A DNA stretch of 64,000 bases from Lelliottia jeotgali (GCA_002271215.1 CP018628.1:2728001-2792000); one strand, 5' to 3'. Counted from the first letter of the stretch, positions 13,332-23,787 are shown. Translations and numbers: made by a program. The notes: generated from the letters alone by a model not told the origin.

Positions 13332-13955
13332 ATGTCAACGATCATTATGGATTTATGCAGTTACACCCGGCTAGGGCTAACCGGGTATCTGGCAAGCAGA
13401 GGGGTTAAAAAGCGAGACATCAACGATGTGCATGATGTTGGTGAACTTGAAGCCGCTTGTGACACTTACAAGCCTGGCGTGGTGTTTATTAATGAGGACT
13501 GTTTCATTCACGATCCAGCCAACAGTCAGCACATTAAGCAGATCATTAATCAACATCCTAAAACCTTGTTTATTGTTTTTATGGCTATTGCGAATATCCA
13601 TTTTGATGAATATTTGCTGGTACGTAAAAATTTATTGATCAGTTCTAAATCAATTAAGCCCGAGTCGCTGGATGACATTTTGGGTGATTATTTGAATAAA
13701 GAGACAAAGAGTGTAGCGGAATTTAACTTACCCACGCTATCATTAAGCCGCACTGAATCGAGCATGCTCAGAATGTGGATGGCGGGACAAGGGACAATTC
13801 AAATATCCGATCAGATGAATATCAAAGCTAAAACGGTATCGTCACACAAGGGTAATATTAAAAGGAAAATAAAAACGCATAATAAACAGGTTATCTATCA
13901 TGTTGTTCGTCTGACGGATAATGTGACCAACGGTATTTTTGTCAATATGCGCTAA
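13332..13955 (+). CDS. rcsA: Capsule synthesis co-activator RcsA
   Basis: LuxR-family auxiliary regulator (207 aa, same as E. coli) that pairs with RcsB to activate capsular polysaccharide genes and repress flhDC. The C-terminal helix-turn-helix at about 140-195 ([18 protein letters not shown], then [20 protein letters not shown]) is nearly identical to E. coli. RcsA is a Lon substrate and is H-NS-silenced in E. coli. The DsrA sRNA gene, which counteracts H-NS, lies nearby. An intrinsic terminator follows. Confidence 0.98.
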   Translation: MSTIIMDLCSYTRLGLTGYLASRGVKKRDINDVHDVGELEAACDTYKPGVVFINEDCFIHDPANSQHIKQIINQHPKTLFIVFMAIANIHFDEYLLVRKNLLISSKSIKPESLDDILGDYLNKETKSVAEFNLPTLSLSRTESSMLRMWMAGQGTIQISDQMNIKAKTVSSHKGNIKRKIKTHNKQVIYHVVRLTDNVTNGIFVNMR

Positions 13956-13980
13956 TTATTTATCTCTTCACACAACATCA

Positions 13981-14008
13981 ATCTCTGGCCTTGCCAGAGA
14001 TTTTTCGT
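13981..14008 (+). terminator. Intrinsic terminator of rcsA
   Basis: The stem ATCTCTGGC / GCCAGAGAT with a 3-nt loop is followed by a T-rich tract, 25 bp after the rcsA stop. Confidence 0.85.
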
Positions 14009-14052
14009 TTTCTACGGCCGGGCAAGTCGACGCTTACCCGACGCGCAGCGAT

Positions 14053-14247
14053 TCATTCAGAGTCGGACAGTTCCACAAAGATGCCATCTGAATGGCCAAT
14101 CTCGTTAAAGAACCAGATTCCGAGCGGGTAATCTTCCAGCGACACCAGGTACATGATGCCTTCGTTGAACTGTTCCACTGCCAGTACTACGCCTGGGCGG
14201 CGCGGTCCGCCGTCCGTCTTGACGGTGACCCGATCGTTGACCTTCAT
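14053..14247 (-). CDS. dsrB: DsrB family protein
   Basis: Small protein of 64 aa (E. coli 62) of unknown function, reported in E. coli to be RpoS-dependent. The ATG at 14247 follows AGGAGG with good spacing and gives [19 protein letters not shown], matching E. coli; an upstream in-frame ATG would add unrelated residues. The family resembles a small beta-barrel (SH3/KOW-like) fold, but this is only a sequence impression. Confidence 0.93.
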   Translation of the reverse strand: MKVNDRVTVKTDGGPRRPGVVLAVEQFNEGIMYLVSLEDYPLGIWFFNEIGHSDGIFVELSDSE

Positions 14248-14375
14248 AAAATCCTCCTGTGGTTTTGAGCCAGTGTAGAACAAAACGCAGCAACTGACAG
14301 CGGGCGCGAGCGTGAGTGGCGCTTTTGTGGGCAGTCTATACTTAACGCTGGAGACGGCGAAATGAGGTATGAGGA

Positions 14376-14603
14376 ATGAAGACCGCGAAAGAGTACAGCG
14401 ACACCGCGAAACGCGAAGTCAGCGTCGATGTCGATGCCCTGCTGGCCGCGATAAATGAAATCAGCGAAGGTGAAGTTCGTCGCGCCGAGGATGACCCCAC
14501 GCGCGTCAGTATCGATGGGCGGGATTATCACACCTACCGCGAACTGGCCGAGGCGTTTGAGCTCGACATTCATGACTTCAGCATCAGCGAAGTGAATCGT
14601 TGA
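14376..14603 (+). CDS. yodD: YodD family stress-induced protein
   Basis: 75 aa, the same length as E. coli YodD, beginning [20 protein letters not shown] and ending [14 protein letters not shown]. In E. coli yodD is induced by peroxide and acid stress. Its mechanism is unknown. It is transcribed towards the dsrA terminator. Confidence 0.93.
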   Translation: MKTAKEYSDTAKREVSVDVDALLAAINEISEGEVRRAEDDPTRVSIDGRDYHTYRELAEAFELDIHDFSISEVNR

Positions 14604-14608
14604 GGCGA

Positions 14609-14698
14609 AAAAAATCCCGGTCATGGGGATGACCGGGATCAAACTTGCTTATGCAAGAAGCACTTGTAAATTCGTTACACCAGGAAATCTGATGTGGG
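14609..14698 (-). ncRNA. dsrA: DsrA small regulatory RNA
   Basis: Read on the minus strand, the segment starts CCCACATCAGATTTCCTGG and matches E. coli DsrA (87 nt) through the first stem, the rpoS-pairing stretch, the GTGCTTCTTGC...AAGCAAG stem and a final GC-rich hairpin with a T tract. The terminator hairpin sequence has changed while pairing is kept (ATCCCGGTCAT / ATGACCGGGAT). DsrA is Hfq-dependent, activates rpoS translation and blocks hns. Its position beside dsrB and yedP is the same as in E. coli. Confidence 0.93.
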
Positions 14699-14702
14699 AT
14701 TT

Positions 14703-14731
14703 ACCTTATCCCCAATAAAATTGCATGACAA
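14703..14731 (-). promoter_or_regulatory. dsrA promoter
   Basis: On the minus strand, TTGTCA (-35, 14726-14731) and TAAGGT (-10, 14703-14708) are separated by exactly 17 bp and place the start at the expected DsrA 5' end. The E. coli dsrA promoter is temperature-sensitive. Confidence 0.75.
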
Positions 14732-14893
14732 GGATATATTCCTATCGCAAATGTATTTTGCGATAACCGTCAGTTTTGATTATGAATCGCGCCCCTTACT
14801 GTGCGCGGGTCAGCGGGATCGGTTCCAGAAATGGGTAAGCTGATACGAAATTCGTTTTAGGATTAATCTCAGGTGAATCACTCAGGAGACGCT

Positions 14894-15721
14894 ATGTCCT
14901 TACTCAAGGAGACGCTGCTAATTTTTACCGATTTGGACGGTACGCTGCTGGATATCCACACCTACGACTGGCGCCCCGCTACGCCGTGGCTGAATAAATT
15001 GCAGGACCATCAAATCCCGGTGATTTTGTGCAGCAGTAAAACGGCAGCGGAAACTCTCGAAATCCAGCAGGATTTGGGGCTGGAAGGTTTGCCTTTTATT
15101 GCCGAAAACGGGGCGGTGGTGCAGCTGGATGTGCGCTGGGACGATCACCCGAATGCACCGCGCCTGATTAACGGTACGCCGCACAGCGAAATTTGCAGCC
15201 TGATCGATCCGATTCGCGAACGCGCGGGGTATAAGTTCACCACTTTCGATGATGTCGATGAACGGGTGATCGGCGAGTGGACCGGGCTGAGTCGGGAACG
15301 TTCGGCGTTAGCGCGTCTGCATGAGGCTTCCGTCACGCTTATCTGGCGTGACAGCGATGAGCGTATGGCACAGTTTGAAGCTGAACTGGTGCAATTAGGC
15401 TTTAAATTCGTCCAGGGCGCACGTTTCTGGCACATTCTGGACGCACGCGGTGGAAAGGATCAGGCGGTTAACTGGCTGATTGACGAGTATCGCAAGCGCG
15501 AGGGATTTGTGCCGACGACTATCGGGCTGGGCGACGGACCCAACGACGCCCCTCTGCTCGATAATGTCGATTACGCCGTGGTGGTGAAAGGCATTAACCG
15601 CCACGGGATCCAGCTGCAGGATGATATTCCTGAGCGGGTCTATCACACCACCCAACCAGGGCCGGAAGGCTGGCGTGAAGGGCTGGATCATTTCTTATCC
15701 GCGTCGCGCCACACCACCTGA
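14894..15721 (+). CDS. yedP: Mannosyl-3-phosphoglycerate phosphatase YedP
   Basis: HAD-superfamily phosphatase (275 aa; E. coli YedP 271). Motif I is [10 protein letters not shown] (nucleophile Asp), motif II CSSKT, and the metal-binding motif [12 protein letters not shown] lies near the C-terminus. The ATG at 14894 follows CAGGAGAC with correct spacing and fits the E. coli N-terminus better than an ATG 21 nt upstream. The substrate assignment comes from the family. The last 34 bp overlap the convergent dgcQ. Confidence 0.94.
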   Translation: MSLLKETLLIFTDLDGTLLDIHTYDWRPATPWLNKLQDHQIPVILCSSKTAAETLEIQQDLGLEGLPFIAENGAVVQLDVRWDDHPNAPRLINGTPHSEICSLIDPIRERAGYKFTTFDDVDERVIGEWTGLSRERSALARLHEASVTLIWRDSDERMAQFEAELVQLGFKFVQGARFWHILDARGGKDQAVNWLIDEYRKREGFVPTTIGLGDGPNDAPLLDNVDYAVVVKGINRHGIQLQDDIPERVYHTTQPGPEGWREGLDHFLSASRHTT

Positions 15722-17379
15722 TTTCTCCCCTGCTGTTTCGCCACATAGAGGCGCCCATCGGCAATGGACTGCAACTGCTCAAAGTCGAAATTATCGTTCT
15801 CCTCTGTGCTGCTCACGCCCATTGAAGCACTGATCCGCGTGGTGGTACTCTTTTTCACCAGAATCTCTTTACTGCTGATATAGGCACGAATGCGCTCGGC
15901 CACTTCAGCAGCCTGCTGCGTCGTCGCGCCCGGCAGTACAACGCAAAACTCCTCGCCACCCACGCGACCCGCAACGTCGGTGCTACGCAAGGCTCTGGCA
16001 ATCAGTCCGGCGGTGTGACACAGCACTTTGTCACCGGCCTGATGACCGAATTGATCGTTAATACTTTTGAAATGGTCCAGATCGAGCTGAATCACTGAGA
16101 ACGGTATCTTCTGTTGACGGCACTCTTCGGCCAGCGTTTTTGCTCTGTCGAACAATGCTCCGCGATTGTTCAGCCGGGTCAGCGGGTCGTGCCACGCCTG
16201 CCATTGCAGCGAGTTTTGCAGGCTGTACATGTTGCTGACCATCCGGCGGATTACCAGCCACGAGATCAGCAGCATCGCGGTAAAGAGCGCCCACAGTAGG
16301 GCCAGCGCAATGCTAATACTGCCGAAGTCGCCGTTAACGCCTTCCTGTAACGTGTGGACGCGCAGCACCACGCCGTCAAAATGATCCAGCCGCTCCCAGC
16401 TGATATAGCGCGAGTTCAAACGAATGCCGCCCTGAGTATCGCCTTCAATGGCGTGAGCAATCTGCGCCCGCTCGCGCTCGTCGAACTGATTAATCAGCCC
16501 CTCCGGTGGCTCGGAGGTGGTAATCAAATTCAGGCGGCTGTCATAGAGCTGATATTCCCCGTCCGTGCGTTTATCCACGGCATCCGTGAGCAGTTGCTTC
16601 ATCGTCGGGAGGGTAAAATCCATCGCCAGCACGCCGTACCAATAGTGATCCAGATAGACCGGCAGGCTGGCGGTGATGACTCTCTCTTCCTGAGCGCCGG
16701 ACGAGGGCGCCATAAACCAGCGCACGCCACGTGAGCGGTTTTGTCGTTCGGTTTGTTGGGTAAACCACGGGCTCGTGACCAAATCATAGTAACGGGATAT
16801 CACGGTATGATTTTGCGCGGTGGGTTCGGTCGAGAGAAAAAAGCCTGCCCGCGAGACATAATAGACGCGTTTTTCCTTCCCGGTGGTCGAGGTGGCGAGG
16901 CGCAGTAAATACCCGACTTCCAGCGCCGCAGAGAGTTCATTGCCGATGCGCTGATTGTCTCGCGCCAGGAGCGTGGTGCGCTCTACGGTAGCATCAGAGA
17001 CGCCGCTGATGGGCAGCGTGCGCTGCTGATCGACATCCAGTTGCCAGAAAGGCTCGGCGCGTAAGCGATTAAAGCTGCCAACAGCATCCTGCAATACGCG
17101 AAAGCCGAGCGGCGTTTGCAGCGCATCTCCCATGCTATGGCGAAAAAAGAGCAGTTTATCAATACTGAACTGGAGCTGTCTGTCGAGCGAGCTGGCTACA
17201 TTTTTCAGATGGTTTTGCTGGCTTGAGATGTAGGCATCTTCCAGCACCACCACTTCTCGCCAGGTGAGGATCGTTGAAAAAACAAGGACTACCACAAAGC
17301 AGAGATTGACGATTTTCCCTGGGTGGTGACGCAGCCGTTCCAGAAAATGTGTTTTGGCTTTAAAAACATCGCGCTGCAC
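15688..17379 (-). CDS. dgcQ: Diguanylate cyclase DgcQ (YedQ)
   Basis: Inner-membrane cyclic-di-GMP synthase linked in E. coli to cellulose regulation. It has 563 aa from the GTG at 17379, chosen for its spacing to AGGGAG; a GTG two codons upstream would give 565 aa (E. coli 564). Two membrane helices (about 25-45 and 360-380) flank a periplasmic sensor. The C-terminal GGDEF domain has a catalytic GGEEF at about 474-478, with an RxxD inhibitory I-site (RSTD) five residues before it, so active and product-inhibited. It overlaps yedP tail to tail by 34 bp. Confidence 0.95.
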   Translation of the reverse strand: MQRDVFKAKTHFLERLRHHPGKIVNLCFVVVLVFSTILTWREVVVLEDAYISSQQNHLKNVASSLDRQLQFSIDKLLFFRHSMGDALQTPLGFRVLQDAVGSFNRLRAEPFWQLDVDQQRTLPISGVSDATVERTTLLARDNQRIGNELSAALEVGYLLRLATSTTGKEKRVYYVSRAGFFLSTEPTAQNHTVISRYYDLVTSPWFTQQTERQNRSRGVRWFMAPSSGAQEERVITASLPVYLDHYWYGVLAMDFTLPTMKQLLTDAVDKRTDGEYQLYDSRLNLITTSEPPEGLINQFDERERAQIAHAIEGDTQGGIRLNSRYISWERLDHFDGVVLRVHTLQEGVNGDFGSISIALALLWALFTAMLLISWLVIRRMVSNMYSLQNSLQWQAWHDPLTRLNNRGALFDRAKTLAEECRQQKIPFSVIQLDLDHFKSINDQFGHQAGDKVLCHTAGLIARALRSTDVAGRVGGEEFCVVLPGATTQQAAEVAERIRAYISSKEILVKKSTTTRISASMGVSSTEENDNFDFEQLQSIADGRLYVAKQQGRNQVVWRDADKK

Positions 17380-17474
17380 AGACACTCCCTGCTGAAAACT
17401 TGCAACATCCGCACAAAAGCAAAGCCCGGCGGTTCCGATATCCTAAGACAAGCATTACGTACAATGATAGTCAA

Positions 17475-17500
17475 CAAAAACGCCCGGACATGCCGGGCGT
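17475..17500 (-). terminator. Intrinsic terminator downstream of yodC
   Basis: On the minus strand the stem ACGCCCGGC / TCCGGGCGT is followed by TTTTTG, just past the yodC stop at 17508. Confidence 0.8.
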
Positions 17501-17507
17501 TGCGTGA

Positions 17508-17690
17508 TTAAGCCGTGTCTCGCCGTTGTCGTCCATCACCGGGCAGAAGTTCGTCTTCACGAAACGCTTCCCGCTTGATGCCGTACCCGTCGTACCACCG
17601 ACATTCCACCATGCCACTGGAATATCCGGTGACAATCATCGGTGGACCACCGTTTTTTGACTTAACTTCATCACTGACCACAAAGACCAT
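17508..17690 (-). CDS. yodC: YodC family small protein
   Basis: 60 aa, the same length as E. coli YodC (DUF2158). The conserved core GGPPMIVTGYSSGMVECRWYD is nearly identical to E. coli. The ATG at 17690 follows GGAGGCGG. Function unknown; the core resembles a small beta-barrel. Confidence 0.92.
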   Translation of the reverse strand: MVFVVSDEVKSKNGGPPMIVTGYSSGMVECRWYDGYGIKREAFREDELLPGDGRQRRDTA

Positions 17691-17768
17691 AACCGCCTCC
17701 AGTATCAGGGTGAAACTGTTTCAATCTAGACGAGGAACGGTGTTTTTGCATAATCATCTGTGGAGCAA

Positions 17769-18680
17769 TTAGTGCGAAACTCCGCGCACTTTTTCGATGC
17801 CCTTTACGGCCGCAATGACGATGGCACCAATGATAAAGCCGATCACCAGATTCGCTATCACCGGTAATACCGCCGCTATCACGGCCCCGTGCTCTGCGGA
17901 AAAATGCTCAATCGCATGGTGCAACGGCGCAATGCCGTGAACCACAATCCCACCGCCGACCAGGAACATCGCCAGCGTGCCGATAATGGTGAGTGATTTC
18001 ATCAGCCACGGAGCCAGCACCAGCAGGCCTTTACCGACCGCTTTCGCCAGCGCGTTGGATTTTTTCTCCAGCCAGTAGCCCATGTCGTCGAGTTTGACGA
18101 TCACGCCCACCAGGCCATACACGCCCACGGTGACCAGAATCGCGATACCTGAAAGCACCAGCACCTGGTTGAGCAGCGGGGATTCGGAGACGATACCTAA
18201 CGTAATCGCCACAATCTCTGCCGAAAGAATAAAGTCGGTGCGGATCGCCCCTTTCACTTTATCGCGCTCAAAGGCCATCGGGTCCTGCGCGGCAAGCGCT
18301 TCCAGACGCTTCTGGCGTGCCTGCGGGGTCTCTTCGTCCTTATGCGAACCAAACGAATGCAGCACTTTTTCGACGCCTTCGTAGCACAGAAACGCACCGC
18401 CAATCATCAGCAGCGGCGTGATCGCCCACGGAATAAACGCACTGATCAACAGGGCCAGCGGGACCAGAATCACTTTGTTGATAAACGACCCTTTCGCTAC
18501 GCTCCACACCACCGGTAGCTCACGGTTGGCGCGCACGCCCGAGACCTGCTGCGCATTCAGCGACAAATCATCCCCCAGCACACCGGCCGTCTTTTTCGCC
18601 GCCAATTTTCCCATCACCGAAATGTCATCCAGCAAGGTGGCAATATCATCGAGCAATGTTAATAAGCTACTTCCTGCCAA
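17769..18680 (-). CDS. yedI: DUF808 inner-membrane protein YedI
   Basis: Polytopic membrane protein of 303 aa (E. coli YedI 305), starting [20 protein letters not shown] from a TTG codon preceded by AAGGA. Several hydrophobic helices span about 70-300 (for example [20 protein letters not shown] and [20 protein letters not shown]). No function is established for the family. Confidence 0.93.
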   Translation of the reverse strand: MAGSSLLTLLDDIATLLDDISVMGKLAAKKTAGVLGDDLSLNAQQVSGVRANRELPVVWSVAKGSFINKVILVPLALLISAFIPWAITPLLMIGGAFLCYEGVEKVLHSFGSHKDEETPQARQKRLEALAAQDPMAFERDKVKGAIRTDFILSAEIVAITLGIVSESPLLNQVLVLSGIAILVTVGVYGLVGVIVKLDDMGYWLEKKSNALAKAVGKGLLVLAPWLMKSLTIIGTLAMFLVGGGIVVHGIAPLHHAIEHFSAEHGAVIAAVLPVIANLVIGFIIGAIVIAAVKGIEKVRGVSH

Positions 18681-18857
18681 AATCTGATCCTTCTTATTTT
18701 GATAATTAAGTGAATAGTATGGAGCAAAAAGCGAAACCCTGAAACAGGCAGCTCAAGTCAACAAATAATTCACACCATCGATACAATTAAAGGACTCGCC
18801 AGCCCGATAGTTTTCACGTTTACTATGAGCGACCTTTTTAAATCGCTGTGAGGGATT

Positions 18858-19772
18858 ATGCGTTTCCGGCAATTATTACCCCTTATTGGAGCGCTGTTTT
18901 CGCTCTACATCATCTGGGGTTCGACCTATTTTGTGATTCGTATCGGCGTGGAGAGTTGGCCACCGCTGATGATGGCGGGCGTGCGTTTTCTCTCTGCTGG
19001 CGTGCTGCTTCTGGCATTTCTGCTGATGCGTGGGCATAAACTCCCCTCGCTGCGCCCAATGATGAACGCGGCGCTTATCGGCCTGTTATTGCTTGCCGTG
19101 GGTAACGGCGGCGTGACGGTGGCAGAGCATCAGAACGTGCCGTCCGGAATTGCGGCGGTGGTGGTTGCCACAGTGCCGCTATTTACGCTGTGCTTTAGCC
19201 GTCTGTTCGGCATCCGCACGCGCAAACTGGAGTGGATGGGCATCGGCATTGGGCTGGCTGGGATTATTCTGCTCAACAGCGGCGGGAATCTGAGCGGCAA
19301 TCCGTGGGGCGCGGTGTTAATTCTGATTGGCTCCATGAGCTGGGCCTTTGGTTCGGTATTGGGTTCACGGGTGGAACTCCCTTCCGGGATGATGGCAGGC
19401 GCCATTGAGATGCTGGCAGCGGGCATTGTGCTGTTGATAGCCTCAACCGTATCCGGTGAAAAGCTGACCGCGATGCCAGCGCTTTCCGGCTTCCTGGCGG
19501 TCGGTTATCTGGCCATTTTTGGCTCGATTATCGCCATTAACTCTTATATGTTCCTGATCCGCAACGTCAGCCCTGCCGTTGCCACCAGCTACGCCTACGT
19601 TAACCCGGTGGTTGCTGTATTACTCGGCACCACGTTTGCGGGCGAGGTTTTATCGTCCGTTGAGTGGTTAGCGCTGGGAGTGATCATCATGGCAGTAGTG
19701 CTGGTGACGCTCGGGAAGTATCTGTTCCCGGCTAAACCGGTGGTTACGCCGTGTGAGGTGGAGAAGTTGTAA
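18858..19772 (+). CDS. yedA: EamA-family transporter YedA
   Basis: Ten-helix drug/metabolite transporter superfamily protein (304 aa; E. coli YedA 306) with two EamA repeats. It begins MRFRQLLPLIGALFSLYIIWG and has the typical SWAFGSVLGSR and NPVVAVLLGTTFAGE blocks. The substrate is unknown. The 3' end overlaps the convergent vsr by 29 bp. Confidence 0.93.
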   Translation: MRFRQLLPLIGALFSLYIIWGSTYFVIRIGVESWPPLMMAGVRFLSAGVLLLAFLLMRGHKLPSLRPMMNAALIGLLLLAVGNGGVTVAEHQNVPSGIAAVVVATVPLFTLCFSRLFGIRTRKLEWMGIGIGLAGIILLNSGGNLSGNPWGAVLILIGSMSWAFGSVLGSRVELPSGMMAGAIEMLAAGIVLLIASTVSGEKLTAMPALSGFLAVGYLAIFGSIIAINSYMFLIRNVSPAVATSYAYVNPVVAVLLGTTFAGEVLSSVEWLALGVIIMAVVLVTLGKYLFPAKPVVTPCEVEKL

Positions 19773-20235
19773 TCGGGCTTATCCCCATCGTATCGATCTG
19801 CGCGGTTTGACCGCCGCCGCAGATCCACTCTTCCAGCCGCTCCGTCAGCGAAGCATCATCAAGTTTTAATCTGCCCCGCAGCGCACATTCCCAGACGATA
19901 AGAACACGCCAGCCCTGTGCCAACAGCGTGGTGATATCTCGCTGGTCACGCGCCACATTCTTGCCAATTTTCTCCAGCCAAAAATCGGTGCGCGTCGCCG
20001 GGACGTTAAACAGATAACAGTCGTGATGATGCCAGAAGCAGCCGTGGGTGAAGATAATGCAGTGATAATCATCGAGGATAAAATCAGGGCGGCCTGCCAG
20101 CGCCGCATCCTGGACGCGAAACTCAAAACCGCTGTGGGTCAAGAGTCCTGCCAGCCGTCTTTCAATAGCGGTATCACGCGTGCCGATGGCACGCATGTTT
20201 TTGCTGCGGGTCGCCTTATTGTGCACATCCGTCAT
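19744..20235 (-). CDS. vsr: Very short patch repair endonuclease Vsr
   Basis: Strand-specific nickase at T:G mismatches arising from deamination of Dcm-methylated cytosine. The ATG at 20235 gives [18 protein letters not shown] (163 aa; E. coli 156) and overlaps the dcm 3' end by 20 bp, as in E. coli. The catalytic Asp region ([10 protein letters not shown]) and the zinc/active-site motif [15 protein letters not shown] are intact. The C-terminus is a few residues longer than in E. coli and overlaps yedA. Confidence 0.96.
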   Translation of the reverse strand: MTDVHNKATRSKNMRAIGTRDTAIERRLAGLLTHSGFEFRVQDAALAGRPDFILDDYHCIIFTHGCFWHHHDCYLFNVPATRTDFWLEKIGKNVARDQRDITTLLAQGWRVLIVWECALRGRLKLDDASLTERLEEWICGGGQTAQIDTMGISPITTSPPHTA

Positions 20236-21649
20236 TGACGGCCTCACTCAGGCGTTGTTTTACGGCTAATTTGATGCGCGATTCGAGCAATTTCGCCACC
20301 GCCGCAAACGCAGGCACGACAACGGAATTACCAAACTGGCGATAAGCTTGGGTGTCTGAGACCGGAATACGGAAATGATAACCCTGCGGGGATTCAAAAC
20401 CCATCAGACGCCCACACTCGCGCGGCGTTAAGCGACGCGGGCGATGACGTTGATTATTGGGATCGTCGAAATCCACTTCACCCAGCGCTTTATCCCAACC
20501 TCTGTCGATCAGGATCTCGGCCCCGTCTTTGTAATAGCGGGCCGACAGCGTACGGGTCACGCTGCGAGGATTGGTCGGATCAACCATCCCAAAACCAAAG
20601 CCATTGCCTTTCGCCTGATGCTTTTTGGCATAGCGATAGAGATATTTCCACAGCACTGGCGTGAGGATAAATTTAGCGTCAACCACCGGCTCCAGCAGCT
20701 CGGCAACGGAAGGCCGATGTGCCGGATAGAGTGACGGAATATCACGCAGCGTGAAGTTGCCTTTCAGATTCAGATCGCGTCGGAACCCCACCAGCACAAT
20801 GCGCTCACGGTGCTGCGGCAGGAAGTGTTTGCCATCAATGATTTTAGGATCGTCTGCGCCCATGTCCTGCGCATCTGCTACGTCGTAGCCCAGTTCATCA
20901 AGCGTTTGCATGATGATGCGGAAGGTTTTTCCGCCGTCGTGGCTTTTGAGGTTTTTGACGTTTTCCAGCACAAAAATGGGCGGACGACGGGCGTCGATAA
21001 TCCGTACTACGTCAAAAAACAGCGTGCCCTGCGTATCGCAGGCAAAACCGTGGGCGCGGCCCAACGCGTTCTTTTTCGACACGCCCGCAAGGGAAAACGG
21101 CTGGCATGGAAAGCCCGCCAGTAACACGTCATGTGGCGGAATATTTTGCCGGATATTATCCGCAGCCTCTTCGTCGCTGACGCCTGGTTTATGGCTCAGG
21201 GTGACGTCGCGGATATCTTCATTGAAATGGTGCGTGTTGGGATCGCAATACCAGTTGGCTTTGTAAGTGCGTACCGCGTGTTTGTTCCATTCACTGGTAA
21301 ACACGCACTGTCCGCCGATCGCCTCAAAGCCGTAACGAATGCCACCGATACCGGCAAACAGGTCAACAAAGCGAAAAGCGTAGTTAGGATGGGCAGCAGG
21401 CGGGCGTGGAAGCAGGTTTTGCAGGAAGGTAAATTCCCCTTCGCTAAGGCGGTGCCCTGCCCGATCGCTGGTGACCAGTCGCTTGAGGATCGCCGGGCTC
21501 CAGTGGCTTTCCCCTTGGGCATTGAGTTCGTTCACCAGCGTTTTTGCATCATAGATGGTCAGCAGTTTGCTGAGTAAAGCCTGCACCGTGGCCGTTGATT
21601 TCTCTGCCTGCGCAAACGCGGGCTGTAACACTGATCGTTTTTCCTGCAT
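20216..21649 (-). CDS. dcm: DNA cytosine methyltransferase Dcm
   Basis: Orphan C5 methyltransferase for CCWGG sites (477 aa; E. coli 472). Motif I is [16 protein letters not shown], motif [13 protein letters not shown] with catalytic Cys, motif [11 protein letters not shown], motif [15 protein letters not shown] and motif [15 protein letters not shown]. It is coupled with the downstream overlapping vsr. All motifs are intact. Confidence 0.97.
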   Translation of the reverse strand: MQEKRSVLQPAFAQAEKSTATVQALLSKLLTIYDAKTLVNELNAQGESHWSPAILKRLVTSDRAGHRLSEGEFTFLQNLLPRPPAAHPNYAFRFVDLFAGIGGIRYGFEAIGGQCVFTSEWNKHAVRTYKANWYCDPNTHHFNEDIRDVTLSHKPGVSDEEAADNIRQNIPPHDVLLAGFPCQPFSLAGVSKKNALGRAHGFACDTQGTLFFDVVRIIDARRPPIFVLENVKNLKSHDGGKTFRIIMQTLDELGYDVADAQDMGADDPKIIDGKHFLPQHRERIVLVGFRRDLNLKGNFTLRDIPSLYPAHRPSVAELLEPVVDAKFILTPVLWKYLYRYAKKHQAKGNGFGFGMVDPTNPRSVTRTLSARYYKDGAEILIDRGWDKALGEVDFDDPNNQRHRPRRLTPRECGRLMGFESPQGYHFRIPVSDTQAYRQFGNSVVVPAFAAVAKLLESRIKLAVKQRLSEAVNDGCAQ

Positions 21650-21698
21650 ACCTTTAACCGGACGAAAGAGACTGAGGACAGATTACCATAGTTAAGCT

Positions 21699-22394
21699 TT
21701 ACAGCGTGCGCTGGAATCGGCTCAGGACCTGCGCATCCATACCGAGGCAATCCCCCTGCAACTCCGCGCTCAGTTTCGCCATAAACTGCACTAAAAAGTG
21801 AGCGTTATGACGGGCAAGCTCACGCCCAGGTTCGGTTTGCATCGTGTCCGGCAGGCGCAACAGCTTGGTCTGGAAATGGTCGAGAGCAAACTGTTTGTCG
21901 TTTAACGTGCGCGCATCGGCAAACGGATCGTCGGCATCGAACAACGCCACGCCCAACGAACCTGATACGGCGAAGACGCGCGCCAGACCAATTGCGCCCA
22001 ACGCTTCGAGTCTGTCGGCGTCCTGAACTATTTTGGCTTCAAGAGTCTGCGGTGCAATCCCGGCACTGAAACTGTGCGCTTCGATCGCATGTTCCACTGC
22101 GGGAATAAGGCTCTCGGGGAAATCGGGGAAATAATCAGAGAGGATCTGTCGGGTTTTGCGCGCCGCCAGCTGCGAAGACTGGCTGCGTTCAGGATGATTT
22201 TTGGGCAGACTGACGATGTCATGGAAATAACAGGCGGCCAGCACCACTAGCGCATCGACGGACTGACCCGCCATCATGCGCTGGGCGGTCATCCATACAC
22301 GGCGGAAATGTGAAATGTCATGTGCGGCATCATCCGTGGGATGATGCGCGGTTAACCAGGCTTCGAAGCGTTGCTGCCAGTCGGTACGTTCCAT
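21699..22394 (-). CDS. yedJ: HD-domain phosphohydrolase YedJ
   Basis: 231 aa, the same as E. coli YedJ. HD superfamily metal ligands are [10 protein letters not shown] (His-Asp at about 24-25), [17 protein letters not shown] (about 52-53) and [13 protein letters not shown] (Asp-Ala-Asp). The physiological substrate is not established. Confidence 0.93.
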   Translation of the reverse strand: MERTDWQQRFEAWLTAHHPTDDAAHDISHFRRVWMTAQRMMAGQSVDALVVLAACYFHDIVSLPKNHPERSQSSQLAARKTRQILSDYFPDFPESLIPAVEHAIEAHSFSAGIAPQTLEAKIVQDADRLEALGAIGLARVFAVSGSLGVALFDADDPFADARTLNDKQFALDHFQTKLLRLPDTMQTEPGRELARHNAHFLVQFMAKLSAELQGDCLGMDAQVLSRFQRTL

Positions 22395-22442
22395 GATTTC
22401 TCCTTCATAAAACGCTCACCTTAACAACTTTGTGCAGGCCTT

Positions 22443-22712
22443 TCACTCGTTGCTGCCGCGCGGGCGCGTGTACCAGGCGATGGCCCCCAGAATCAGCCCC
22501 ACCGAGCCCAGCACCAGAAAACCAAGAATAGCGCCGAGCCACTTCCCGCTGGTTGATCCCAAATCACCTTCCATTACCAAATCCGGCGTCGAGGGGATTT
22601 TACTGACCACCCACAGATAGCGGAGCATCGCCCAGACAAAGTATCCGCAAAATGCGTAAAACGCCCACAGAGCGAGTTTGCCTCCCAGGCCACGAGTGTT
22701 GTTCTGTTCCAT
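22443..22712 (-). CDS. yedR: YedR-like membrane protein
   Basis: Short protein of 89 aa with two hydrophobic segments (about 12-31 and 58-80). The sequence MEQNNTRGLGGKLALWAFYAF and the end AIAWYTRPRG resemble my recollection of E. coli YedR, whose annotated start is further upstream. Function unknown. It lies just upstream of yedJ on the same strand. Confidence 0.75.
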   Translation of the reverse strand: MEQNNTRGLGGKLALWAFYAFCGYFVWAMLRYLWVVSKIPSTPDLVMEGDLGSTSGKWLGAILGFLVLGSVGLILGAIAWYTRPRGSNE

Positions 22713-22880
22713 GTTTAACCTTTACTGCAGCGGTAAAGACGTTACCGCTCTCACATTGCGTGCTCAAAAGTGTGAATAAAGTCACATTTTGACACTCTTT
22801 GCGTTGTCATGCGACGGTAAAGGCGATTGGATTTACCTTAAGTTGATCGGACGCAATTAAACTTCAGAATATCTCAAACA

Positions 22881-22908
22881 CTAAAGGCCGCAGCAGCGGC
22901 CTTTTTGT
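22881..22908 (+). terminator. Intrinsic terminator with no obvious gene upstream
   Basis: The stem AAAGGCCGC / GCGGCCTTT with a short loop is followed by TTGTTC on the plus strand. Both neighbours upstream (yedR, yedJ) are on the minus strand, so this does not end a recognised plus-strand gene. It may end a short RNA from the yedR upstream region. Alternatively it slows transcripts running into the MurQ-like gene. Confidence 0.65.
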
Positions 22909-22923
22909 TCATAATTTCAAGGA

Positions 22924-23787
22924 TTACGGCGCTTCCTGCAACGCGACGCGAATAAATCCGTTGTTTTGGTCAAGTAAATCACGCGCCTGCCAGGCATCCA
23001 GCCCGGTCATGACCATCAACACGGCAGTTTTACAGTGGTGATTGCAGCTTTCCAGCGCCGTTTTGGCGACGGTACGCGTACATCCTCCGGCTTCCATCAC
23101 AATCGCAATCTGCCTTTCAGACCACTTGATACTTTTGGCTTCCAAATCCACGCGCATATTGCTGTAAACCCGGCCGGTACGGACGGCTAATCCTGTGGCG
23201 ATCATATTCAGGATCAGTTTTTGCGCCATGCCTGCTTTAGCGTTATTCCAGCCTGCCACCACGTCTGCCCCGGTTTGTGGCGCTATCACCATGCTCGCCA
23301 GATGCGCGGCTTCGCTTTGCTCGTCGCAGGTAATGATGGCAACCGGTGAGCTCAGGGACCAAGCGTGGCGCATCGCGCCCCAGACCCACGGCGTTTTACC
23401 GCTGACGGAGAGCGCAAGCATCATGTCGTGCTCGCCAAAATTCATCGCCTGGAGATCGGCCACACCGCGATCGTAATTTCCTGCGCCGTCTCCGGCATCA
23501 AGGCCAATAACCGGATGTTTGCCCGGCGCATACTCCATCGCCGCATGTAGCGCCGCTCGGCCAGATGGTCCAGCGCCGACAATAAACAGCCGTCCGCCGT
23601 GGCTCATTGTGGCCGCAGCATTATCCACTACGCGGGCGATGACGGGTAAAAAAGGAGTAATGGAGTCGGTAATGTACTTATCATCCTGATGAATGACATT
23701 CAGCATGTCCAGGGTCGACAACCTGTCGATATCCGCCGTATCCGCGTGACGTCTCTCCGTGACCAAACCGTTCAGCTTAACGCTCAT
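22924..23787 (-). CDS. MurQ-like SIS-domain protein
   Basis: 287 aa, related to N-acetylmuramic acid 6-phosphate etherase (E. coli MurQ 298 aa). The ATG at 23787 follows AAGGAGGCAG. The sugar-isomerase (SIS) core is clear: GGRLFIVGAGPSGRAALHAA at about 64-83, LALSVSGKTPWVWGAM, and AKAGMAQKLILNMIATGLAV. The residue aligned with catalytic Glu83 is kept (Glu85), but the segment holding Glu114 of E. coli MurQ is shortened by about 10 residues and that Glu is absent. It may be a divergent etherase or have another phosphosugar role. No murP or RpiR-type regulator adjoins it. Confidence 0.75.
   Translation of the reverse strand: MSVKLNGLVTERRHADTADIDRLSTLDMLNVIHQDDKYITDSITPFLPVIARVVDNAAATMSHGGRLFIVGAGPSGRAALHAAMEYAPGKHPVIGLDAGDGAGNYDRGVADLQAMNFGEHDMMLALSVSGKTPWVWGAMRHAWSLSSPVAIITCDEQSEAAHLASMVIAPQTGADVVAGWNNAKAGMAQKLILNMIATGLAVRTGRVYSNMRVDLEAKSIKWSERQIAIVMEAGGCTRTVAKTALESCNHHCKTAVLMVMTGLDAWQARDLLDQNNGFIRVALQEAP

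Noticed and set aside
14005..14046. REP-like fragment after the rcsA terminator
   Set aside because: Contains GCCGGGCAAG...CTTACCCGACG but lacks the complete REP consensus; too degenerate to annotate.
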